Shown in pieces: positions 8,391-15,194 of a DNA stretch of 32,785 nucleotides. The notes below the pieces were generated by a model. It made no database searches and was not told the DNA's origin. It saw only the letters and a list, made by a program, of their open reading frames with translations. The stretch is from CAUZIZ01 sp047514575 (GTDB lineage Bacteria; Acidobacteriota; UBA6911; RPQK01; JAJDTT01). Position numbers and translations under genes: made by a program. Numbering within the stretch: the stretch's first letter is position 1; each line of letters starts with the position of its first letter. The DNA lies in contig JAKZYH010000031.1 of assembly GCA_047514575.1 (NCBI GenBank), positions 1 to 32,785 of the forward strand, in the 5' to 3' direction.

Positions 8391-11138
8391 TCAAAGCCCG
8401 GAGCTTAGCGGTTGGGCGGGGACTGCCGACATCAGGTTAAGGGCGTCAGCGAAAATGAGCTCAAGCACAAAAATAGGCTGATTGGAAACGATCTTGGCGT
8501 AACCAGTCGTCAGGGCAGGCAAGTCGGGGATCAGCTCACCCAACAGCTTCACCTCTCGATGACCGGGCCCCAAGGTGAGCTGCTTCTGGCCGACCTGATC
8601 ACCCTCGGAAGTGTAGATGCTGATCTCCACCTCTGCGGTGCCCTCCACTCCCGGGTAAAGCACTGCCATCCCAGTAGAGAAGCCTCCGCTATTGGCAAGG
8701 TGAGCCATCGCGTAGGCTTTCTGGGGCGAGGATTCTGCTGGAATCGCACTAATGGCAAGTCCTGAAAACACCTGCAGTTCAGCGCTTCCAACAATACCAG
8801 CTTCACTGCTCTCGATCTGCAGCCAGCCGCTGATCGAAGCGCCGCGGTCCACGAGGCCGGGGAAGAGGTCGGTCAGATCTCTACCAAATCCCTGGTTGGG
8901 CTCCAGAACGACGGGTTCCGCCGTGGCCACGTCGGTTCCCTGGTCGTCCTTGAAAATCAACTCGACCGTGGTGGTTTCTGTCCCGGTGTAGATGAGGGTG
9001 ACTTCGGTCGAGGTCCCTCCGAAGGCCACAGCCTGAGGGAAATAAAGCCTGTTCGTCGGAACGGTCTGGGGACTCCTCACTGCGATTCCATTGAGAGAGG
9101 CCAGCCGCTCCCCGTCGAAGTAGCGTTCGAACGCCACAAGACCTTCCCGACTCTCCACCACGACGTACCCACCCTCGAAACCCTCGAATGCGGCGTCGCT
9201 AAAGAATCCGTTAATTCCCTTCAACCGAGCGTTGGTTACGACACCTCCGAAGCCCAACCTTTGAGACTGCTCCAGTATCTCGCCAGCGTAGTTATAGAGG
9301 GTCAAAAAAACGTCGGTCCCAGTGATGTTGGGGCTCAGGGCGATGATTTCAGTCTGGAATTCTCCGTCGATTCGAATCTTCGGTATCACGATCAGCTGTG
9401 CGGTCTCGGAGACAAGCTGACCTCCATCGAGCCTGTTCTGGAGACGGTCACCCGTCATGAAGAAACCCACGACATCCTTTTGGTCGACATCCATGTGGAT
9501 CCAGCCCTCGAAGGTCGAGTCCTCGGGCTGCGCCTCGGTCAACAGTCTTGCGGTGGTGGCGAACTGTTCCCCCGGAGCCAGCGGAATCCTCTTGGGACTG
9601 GGTCCGAATTCGATTATATCCTCGGTATCGTTCAGATCCTGCAGTCGAATGCCGCCATTGTTGAAGTGTCTGGTATCGAGCCCCGCCTCAGCGTTGGACA
9701 GATTGGCTACCGCGATTCCGGTAAACCAGGTCGCATTGCTCACCATCCGGGGCACAAAGGAGCTAAAGCTGGGGCCGACCAGGTCAATGGTGCTCGAGTT
9801 GAAGTTGAGAACCGTCATCACCTCTCCATCTGGAGTCGTTGAAACGTCCAGGGGAGCGGCGGAGAAGTCAGGTCTGAAATCCTCGTCCGCACCGTGCAAC
9901 TTCTGACCTACCAGCACCGGTCGAGGAAACTCAAAGGTCCTGAGGTCCATCTTCAGAACAACGTCATCGATCGGCGCCCCCACGAAGAGAAAGTTTCCAT
10001 CAGGTGAAAAGGTAGGTCGCGAGCTGGGCCGAAACTCCGAAATCTGGGGTGTGAGGCGGACCGCGTCGAGCGCGTCCACATCGATGGTGCCATCTGCCTC
10101 AGGAACCGGGATCGGCACCAGATCCACATCCAGGGTGCTGAGAATAACCACCCACTTCCCGTCCGGAGTCAAGCCGGTCCAACTGGGAATTCCCGATATG
10201 CCAAAAATCTGAAGCGTCGTTCCTTGGCTCAGATCGAGGAGAAGTGCGTGGTCTACTGCAAGCTCCGGAAGCGTCGACAGCTGCCCGGTCTCTCGATCGG
10301 CCACGACGGCGAACCTCCCATCGTGCGAGAGGGCCACTGTATTGGCTGCTACGAAGTCGTGCGGCAGCGGCAGCGGCAGTTCCAGGGTTGAAGGAACCAA
10401 GGTGCTGGAGATAGAGAATGAGGCCGTGTCAATGAGTCGAAGGGCGTCGGGTTCCTCACCCGGTGACAACAATTCGGACCCCACAGTCAGCACGGTAAAA
10501 AAGCTGGCGTCGGGTGCCAGAGTAATCGAAGACGGTCGAGTTCCCCCTGGGAGCTCAATGCGTGGGCCCAGCTCCTGAAAAGACTCCAGATCCAATCGGA
10601 GGACCTCGTCTGTACCCGACGAAGCAATGAAGCCTGATGTTCCATCGGGCGTGACGACCAGATTGTTGGCAAATGAGAAGAAGGTCCCCTCCATTTCCAA
10701 GGTATCGACCGCCAGGGTCTCGACATCGATCCGACAAATCGCTCCCTTGGTTTCGCTGCGGAAGGTATCAGCCCTCGCGTTTTCGCGGAAGAAAAGACAG
10801 ACAACCAGTAGTGTCTTTCCGTCCGGGGTCATCACGATCTGATTCGGTGTCTGTGCTACCGGAATCAGAGCAATGACCGCACCACTCTTGGGATCGAACG
10901 CCATCACGGTATCCGAGGCAGGAAAGCTGACGAAGGCCTGGGTAGAGTCCGCACTGAAAACAATGTTGGGTGCGAAGTTGAGATCGTTTCGGTCTCCAAT
11001 CTGAACGGGGAGAGTGTTGATGTCGAAAAACAAACCTTCTTGGATCAAACTGGGATTGATCGTGCCGTAGGCTCTCTCCGCCTGTGCCAGCACCGTCGAC
11101 ATCCAGAGACCGATGAGGATAGTCAAAAATTGACGCAT
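8391..11138 (-). CDS. large secreted beta-propeller protein with C-terminal beta-sandwich repeats
   Basis: 915 residues with a cleavable signal peptide (LTILIGLWMSTVLAQA-ER). Residues about 40-430 contain repeated YVTN/WD-like beta-propeller blades, recognisable by recurrent VVTPDGTSGFIAS, VALSHDGRFAVVAD and PTFSPDGNFLFVG units. From about 450 to the end there are tandem beta-sandwich modules with a recurring pattern of a TGxAVxN/LYP strand, an LxPGxxxxxxL turn and a final GWIxVxSxxPIxxxE strand (FEGWIHMDV, ISGWLQIESS, TTGYAKIVSN). These resemble Ig-like modules of large exported proteins. No catalytic motif or membrane anchor is seen. Binding or surface display is likely, but the function is unknown. 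It has a long spacer on both sides and is probably monocistronic. Confidence 0.85.
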   Translation of the reverse strand: MRQFLTILIGLWMSTVLAQAERAYGTINPSLIQEGLFFDINTLPVQIGDRNDLNFAPNIVFSADSTQAFVSFPASDTVMAFDPKSGAVIALIPVAQTPNQIVMTPDGKTLLVVCLFFRENARADTFRSETKGAICRIDVETLAVDTLEMEGTFFSFANNLVVTPDGTSGFIASSGTDEVLRLDLESFQELGPRIELPGGTRPSSITLAPDASFFTVLTVGSELLSPGEEPDALRLIDTASFSISSTLVPSTLELPLPLPHDFVAANTVALSHDGRFAVVADRETGQLSTLPELAVDHALLLDLSQGTTLQIFGISGIPSWTGLTPDGKWVVILSTLDVDLVPIPVPEADGTIDVDALDAVRLTPQISEFRPSSRPTFSPDGNFLFVGAPIDDVVLKMDLRTFEFPRPVLVGQKLHGADEDFRPDFSAAPLDVSTTPDGEVMTVLNFNSSTIDLVGPSFSSFVPRMVSNATWFTGIAVANLSNAEAGLDTRHFNNGGIRLQDLNDTEDIIEFGPSPKRIPLAPGEQFATTARLLTEAQPEDSTFEGWIHMDVDQKDVVGFFMTGDRLQNRLDGGQLVSETAQLIVIPKIRIDGEFQTEIIALSPNITGTDVFLTLYNYAGEILEQSQRLGFGGVVTNARLKGINGFFSDAAFEGFEGGYVVVESREGLVAFERYFDGERLASLNGIAVRSPQTVPTNRLYFPQAVAFGGTSTEVTLIYTGTETTTVELIFKDDQGTDVATAEPVVLEPNQGFGRDLTDLFPGLVDRGASISGWLQIESSEAGIVGSAELQVFSGLAISAIPAESSPQKAYAMAHLANSGGFSTGMAVLYPGVEGTAEVEISIYTSEGDQVGQKQLTLGPGHREVKLLGELIPDLPALTTGYAKIVSNQPIFVLELIFADALNLMSAVPAQPLSSGL

Positions 11139-11147
11139 GAGCTTCTC

Positions 11148-11153
11148 ATTATA
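11148..11153 (-). promoter_or_regulatory. consensus -10 box just upstream of the beta-propeller gene
   Basis: A perfect TATAAT on the minus strand ends only 9 nt before the ATG at 11138. If used, the transcript would start about 2-4 nt before the ATG and be nearly leaderless. No convincing -35 is present at 16-18 nt, and only a weak GAGAAG purine run precedes the ATG. A more upstream start is equally possible. Confidence 0.35.
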
Positions 11154-11334
11154 TTACGCGCTTGATATTGCGTGCGTGCCGCATTTGGAGGTGGTTAGAT
11201 GATCGATTCTGCGCCCTGGCTGCTTCATCCCCTTCCGACTCAACCAACCCTATAACCAGGACCTGGCGATCCGAGGATCATCGCTCGCCCAGACGCGTAG
11301 AGGGAGACCCGGCACCGGAGATGCCAGACGTCGA

Positions 11335-11622
11335 CTAGCCAGCTCGGACCTTACATTCGACTTTTCTTATCAGAGAGTGGCTCCAGAAAGTATTGACTCT
11401 TTTTACGATAGTTCTCCCCAGGTCGGAGAGTTCGTTGCCCCAGGCCTCACTGGGAACAGAGAGAGTGAGAACTCGTTCATCGAGCGCCACCGGAGTGGCC
11501 TTTTGCGCCAGCCCGTCTCCAACAATCTGTGGCCACAACTCGATGAGAAAAACAAGGGCTACCTGGTCGTCCCGCGTGACTTCTCTTAGCCATCCGGAAA
11601 ATAGGGAGCTAATTGGCCGCAT
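11335..11622 (-). CDS. DUF721/DciA-like protein
   Basis: 95 residues. The central block LWPQIVGDGLAQKATPVALDERVLTLSVPSEAWGNEL matches the DUF721 domain (W..vVG..ia.ht.p..l.dg.L.V.v.ss.wa.eL), which in DciA helps load the replicative helicase DnaB. It is a minimal version lacking an extended tail. The ATG at 11622 has GGAAG about 5 nt upstream and overlaps the end of the preceding metallophosphatase-like gene by 14 bp, so translation is probably coupled. The domain call is solid; a helicase-loader role is inferred from the family. Confidence 0.8.
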   Translation of the reverse strand: MRPISSLFSGWLREVTRDDQVALVFLIELWPQIVGDGLAQKATPVALDERVLTLSVPSEAWGNELSDLGRTIVKRVNTFWSHSLIRKVECKVRAG

Positions 11623-12550
11623 TGGGACTTCCGTAAAGGTGCTTAGCGACTCTAGCCTGCCGCTTCAGCCACACCGGATCTTCGGTCATGCCCTCCTTCA
11701 GCGCAACATATTCTGAGTCCCAGCCTACCACCCTGCGCTTCTGATCCAGGTTCAAGGTCAGCTTTCCCAGATAACGTCCTCGATCCACGCTTGACGCGAT
11801 GATGGCGTTGTTCACCTGCTCTGCCTCTTCTACCCGGGAACCACGCTGCCCCACGAGCACGGCTGCGACCTCCGAATGCCTACGGGCAACCTCGAGAGCT
11901 ACCTTCCGCGGAAGATCCGCCAAGACCACGACCAGGTCAACCTTCCCCGACAGTTCGGGTACGACCTCCGCCAACACTTCGAAGGGATCCCGGCCCCGAA
12001 AACCTGATCTGGGCTTGACTCGAGCGGGATCGCTCAATCCGAGAAACCCGATTTTCAAGGGCTTGTCGGACTCTCCTGAGCCAGCTGGCACCTCGACAAC
12101 CGCATACGGCTTAGGTGAAGGCAGGCTGGCATTGCTTCGGACCAGGTTCGTCGAGATAACCTGGGTTCGGGCAGGCGATGCCTCTGACAGCTTGCGCCAA
12201 AACACCAGATCTTCGGTACCCAGGTTGAGGACCTGGACTGGAAACGCCTCAAGACTATCCAACATCAACCGATTCACTACATCAGAGTAAGGCCCTGCCA
12301 TCTGGAAGTAGTTCCCCGCATCAGCCTGAATGGAGAGGCCACCGCCGCTCTTTCGATAATCAGAGAGATAGCCCGCCCGGCGCGCCAACCCCCCGTAGGG
12401 ACCCGACTTGCACCCGCAAGGCTCGAAGTTTCCCTGAACATAGCCAGTGAAGAACAAGGTCAGTTCAAGCTGGGGTTTCGTGTCTGCCGCTTCCAGCTGA
12501 AGGAAGGATTCGACAATGCAGAAAATCAACAAGGTGATGACCTGCTTCAT
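11609..12550 (-). CDS. exported metallophosphatase-like protein with a CGC motif (catalytic motif lost)
   Basis: 313 residues with an N-terminal signal peptide (ITLLIFCIVESFLQLEA). The N-terminal half resembles the 5'-nucleotidase/metallophosphoesterase fold: a first strand LTLFFTGYVQGNFEPCGC, then GGLARRAGYL, QADAGNYF and a VVLADLP strand. In active enzymes the first motif is DxHG. Here the corresponding TGYVQGN lacks both the Asp and the His, and a Cys-Gly-Cys follows at once. The domain is therefore probably not a normal dinuclear phosphoesterase. CGC plus GGLARR marks a recurrent uncharacterised subfamily as far as I recall. It overlaps the DciA-like gene and is divergent from the HNH gene. 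Confidence 0.75.
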   Translation of the reverse strand: MKQVITLLIFCIVESFLQLEAADTKPQLELTLFFTGYVQGNFEPCGCKSGPYGGLARRAGYLSDYRKSGGGLSIQADAGNYFQMAGPYSDVVNRLMLDSLEAFPVQVLNLGTEDLVFWRKLSEASPARTQVISTNLVRSNASLPSPKPYAVVEVPAGSGESDKPLKIGFLGLSDPARVKPRSGFRGRDPFEVLAEVVPELSGKVDLVVVLADLPRKVALEVARRHSEVAAVLVGQRGSRVEEAEQVNNAIIASSVDRGRYLGKLTLNLDQKRRVVGWDSEYVALKEGMTEDPVWLKRQARVAKHLYGSPNAAN

Positions 12551-12694
12551 GATATCGTCTAGTCTAACAAAAAAAACGGTTTGCTCGCCTTGGGTTACCG
12601 TAGCTTCTTGGTTTCAGGGAAATGCGATCCCGGCCCCGGTACCGGGATACTCGAAGGTGAGATCGCCGAGCGGGAAAGGCTCAGAACGGCTTCC

Positions 12695-13225
12695 TTGGAA
12701 CACACGCTTGTCCTGAATGCGACCTACGAGCCCTTGCAGATTGTTTCCTGGAAGCGTGCGCTTCGTATGCTCTTTCAAGAGAAGGTCGAAGTAGTCGCTG
12801 AATACGACCGCCAAATTCACAGTATCTCAATCAGCATTCGATTGCCGGCCGTTCTGAGACTGCGTCAATACGTGAAGATTCGACACAACTACAATCGAGT
12901 CAGGTTCACCCGAGCAAATCTGTACGCCCGCGACGGATACCGATGCCAGTACTGCGGCCTCAAGCCAGACCTCAGCGAGTTGACCTACGACCATGTCGTT
13001 CCGGTAGCACGCGAAGGGCTGAAAACCTGGGAAAATATCGTAACCTGTTGCATCGACTGCAACCGGAAGAAAGGCAACCGCAGTCCTGCAGAGGCGGGTC
13101 TGGATCTGCGACGTCAGCCCAAGGCTCCTTCTGGTTTTCCCTACAAGATACACCTCCTCATCCGTCAGCCGAATGTCCCGGATAGCTGGAAAGACTACAT
13201 TTTCTGGCACGGGGCAAGCCCTTGA
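12695..13225 (+). CDS. HNH endonuclease family protein
   Basis: About 176 residues from the chosen TTG. The N-terminal LVLNATYEPLQIVSWKRAL and the HNH core form the compact bacterial HNH family. In the core, CQYCG and CCIDCNRKK form a Zn site and LTYDHVVPVAREG supplies the DH metal/catalytic pair. The frame is open back to TTG 12581, but those extra residues are Gly/Pro-rich and lie in the divergent promoter region, so the start giving MEHTLVLN (12695) is preferred. No clear Shine-Dalgarno favours either. The stop overlaps the next start by TTGA. Substrate and biological role are unknown; there is no adjacent methylase. Confidence 0.85.
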   Translation: MEHTLVLNATYEPLQIVSWKRALRMLFQEKVEVVAEYDRQIHSISISIRLPAVLRLRQYVKIRHNYNRVRFTRANLYARDGYRCQYCGLKPDLSELTYDHVVPVAREGLKTWENIVTCCIDCNRKKGNRSPAEAGLDLRRQPKAPSGFPYKIHLLIRQPNVPDSWKDYIFWHGASP

Positions 13226-13911
13226 ACGGCGCCTTGGCCATCTTTGGGCGCTATCCCCGGCTGGGTCAGGTAAAGACCCGCCTACAGCCCTTTCTGGGCG
13301 TGGAGGCGTGCCTTTCGCTGCATCAGGCACTGCTGCTCGATACCGTGGAGCGGACTTCGAGCCTCAATCTGCAGCGCTTCCTCTACCTAGCTGCCTGTTC
13401 CAGAACGGAGGAACAGGCGTTCGCTGAAGAACATGGGCTCCCCCTTTGTCTGGCACTGGGAATCCAAAGTGGAGACGGCCTGGGAGAACGACTCTGGAAG
13501 GCCTATCAGGACATATCCACCCGGTGGGACCGGGTCATTTTTGTGGGCAGTGACTCCCCTACCCTGCCGACCGAATTCATCGAAAAGGCGTCTCTGGAAC
13601 TCGAGCGTCTCCCCGTCGTGCTCGGCCCCGCCCTGGATGGAGGCTACTACCTGATCGGTCTATCCCAACCCAGAGGGGATCTTTTTTCGGATATCGACTG
13701 GGGAACCGGATCGGTTCTGGAGCAGACTAGAGCCAAGCTCGATCCCAACGAATATTCACTGCTGCCCTCCTGGTACGACATCGATACAGTGGAAGACCTG
13801 ACCCACCTGTATCGGGACCTCGCGCAGAAGCCAGCGAACGTCCCCCAGCGGACTCAGGCTTGGATCCGTTCGATCTACCCGGCGCTACTGCAAAAGCTAG
13901 CCGAGGAATGA
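13222..13911 (+). CDS. TIGR04282-type glycosyl/nucleotidyltransferase-like protein (DUF2064)
   Basis: 229 residues. The N-terminal LAIFGRYPRLGQVKTRLQP is the hallmark of the TIGR04282/DUF2064 family (lxxFaRyPvpGkvKTRL), a GT-A-like fold related to MobA and CofC. It is followed by VIFVGSDSPTLP (the DxD-like metal site) and LGPALDGGYYLIGL, with SWYDIDTVEDL near the end. Translation starts at TTG 13222 in a TTGA overlap with the HNH gene, so the two are translationally coupled. The exact substrate is not known for the family. Confidence 0.88.
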   Translation: MNGALAIFGRYPRLGQVKTRLQPFLGVEACLSLHQALLLDTVERTSSLNLQRFLYLAACSRTEEQAFAEEHGLPLCLALGIQSGDGLGERLWKAYQDISTRWDRVIFVGSDSPTLPTEFIEKASLELERLPVVLGPALDGGYYLIGLSQPRGDLFSDIDWGTGSVLEQTRAKLDPNEYSLLPSWYDIDTVEDLTHLYRDLAQKPANVPQRTQAWIRSIYPALLQKLAEE

Positions 13912-14023
13912 GTGCTAAGCGATCGACCTGGGACGTCAAGAGACACTGCCGCTTGGTCACGGAACGGCTTTCGGTGATACTTTTCTGCCCGACAACCATC
14001 TCAGAGAAAGGAGTGCGGAGAAG

Positions 14024-14053
14024 TTGACGGAGGCATTGGGGCTTCACTAGTAT
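14024..14053 (+). promoter_or_regulatory. candidate promoter of the TonB-like gene
   Basis: TTGACG (14024-14029) and TAGTAT (14048-14053) are separated by 18 nt in the 209-bp gap before the TonB-like gene. This gives a leader of about 60 nt before the GTG at 14121. The -35 matches 5 of 6 and the -10 4 of 6. Confidence 0.45.
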
Positions 14054-14120
14054 AAGGAAGTATGTTGCGATTGGGGAAAATCTTGCAAAATTGTTTGCGT
14101 GCTGAGTTTTTGGAGACAGT

Positions 14121-14960
14121 GTGAGAGACTACCTGGAACGGCTACTCGGCCTGAAATTTCAGCCAGCGCAACTTCAGTACGCTAGAGATCCCTACAACAT
14201 TTTCGAGCTGGATTTCGAAGACCGAAAGCCGCTGCGCACTGCCGCGATTTTCGCGATTATTTTTCATGTCCTGCTGTTCCTGATCGTCTTCCCGTCCTTC
14301 GGAGACACCGTCCTGATACCGACACAAGACGTACTCGTGCTCAAGAGCATGGCCAGACCAGCCGCCCTCTTGGGAGGGGGCGAGCGTCCTAAGGCAGCAC
14401 CTCCCAAGCCAAAGCCGGTGGTAATCAAACCCAAACCCGTATTGGTACCTATCCCCGATCCCACCCCGCTGGCCCCCGAGCCTATCCGAAAGCTGGAGGC
14501 CGAGGAGGCCCCTCAGATCCGCAAGGAATTGACGACCGAGCTGGACCTGGACGACATCCAGGCTCCTCCAGGACCGGTCGGAAAGGGCGGACGTGGGCAG
14601 GGTAAAGGAGTCGGCACTGGAACCGGTCCTGCGTCCGGGGCCGGACCAGCCACCGGAGACGGTAGCGGCGTCTACAAATATGGGAGTGGTGTCAGCAATC
14701 CTGTTCCCATCGTCCAAACCACCCCGAGCTACACCGATGACGCCATAAAGGCCAAGGTTCAGGGTGTGGTCTGGCTTCAGGCCATCATCCGCAAGGATGG
14801 GTCGGTGGATAGCTTCAAGGTGCTCAGAGCCCTTGGGCACGGCCTGGAAGAGCAAGCCATCCAGGAAATAGCGACCAACTGGCGATTCCGACCTGGTACT
14901 CTCAACGGCAATCCAGTCGACGTCCTGGCCACTATAGAAGTCCAGTTCAATCTTCGTTAG
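14121..14960 (+). CDS. TonB-like energy-transducing protein
   Basis: 279 residues with a TonB layout: a cytoplasmic N-terminal part of about 40 residues, a single transmembrane helix (about 41-59), a Pro/Lys-rich periplasmic spacer (about 85-130, PPKPKPVVIKPKP), a Gly-rich linker (about 150-185) and a C-terminal TonB domain (about 195-279). The domain shows KAKVQGVVWLQAIIRKDGSV and EIATNWRFRPGTLNGNPVDV. GTG 14121 is preceded by GGAG 5 nt upstream. The N-terminus before the helix is longer than in E. coli TonB, and no exbB/exbD genes are adjacent. It may serve outer-membrane transport or another envelope function. Confidence 0.85.
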   Translation: MRDYLERLLGLKFQPAQLQYARDPYNIFELDFEDRKPLRTAAIFAIIFHVLLFLIVFPSFGDTVLIPTQDVLVLKSMARPAALLGGGERPKAAPPKPKPVVIKPKPVLVPIPDPTPLAPEPIRKLEAEEAPQIRKELTTELDLDDIQAPPGPVGKGGRGQGKGVGTGTGPASGAGPATGDGSGVYKYGSGVSNPVPIVQTTPSYTDDAIKAKVQGVVWLQAIIRKDGSVDSFKVLRALGHGLEEQAIQEIATNWRFRPGTLNGNPVDVLATIEVQFNLR

Positions 14961-15150
14961 CCTTCCTTTGGCTCTTCCTTCACCTCTGACCCAAGTCGAA
15001 CCAAGGACTCGGCAGCGAGGACTCGTCCTGGAGACGGAAGCCAGGTTTCTAGCCGCCACGCTTTACTAGATCAATAGATTCCTTCCCTTGAGATCCTTAG
15101 CTGCTCACTCCTCACCGAAAAATAGCTGACGCATGGCCAGGGTTTCTTCA

Positions 15151-15156
15151 TATAAT
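15151..15156 (+). promoter_or_regulatory. consensus -10 box upstream of ileS
   Basis: A perfect TATAAT lies 38 nt before the preferred ileS GTG. The predicted start is near 15163, leaving a leader of about 30 nt. The region 16-19 nt upstream (gctgacgca) is only a weak -35. No T-box-like leader structure was recognised. Confidence 0.45.
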
Positions 15157-15194
15157 GGCAGCCTTTGCCAATACCGCGCCGCGGGGAAAACCAG

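Noticed and set aside
8360..8408. Possible terminator after the beta-propeller gene
   Set aside because: The stem is broken by a 9-10 nt bulge, overlaps the stop codon and has no T-run.
8102..8440. Small plus-strand protein in the 384-bp gap
   Set aside because: Arg/Ser/Pro-rich sequence typical of non-coding GC-rich DNA; it also runs antisense into the end of the beta-propeller gene.
9261..9842. 193-codon plus-strand open frame in the beta-propeller gene
   Set aside because: Antisense shadow without recognisable domains or ribosome site.
12581..12694. Upstream in-frame extension of the HNH gene
   Set aside because: The 38 residues are Gly/Pro/charged with no homology, lie in the divergent promoter gap, and the conserved family starts at LVLNATYEPL.
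14142..15059. 305-codon minus-strand open frame across the TonB-like gene
   Set aside because: It covers a well-supported TonB-domain gene in the other strand and shows no domain; its length comes from the Gly/Pro-rich linker.
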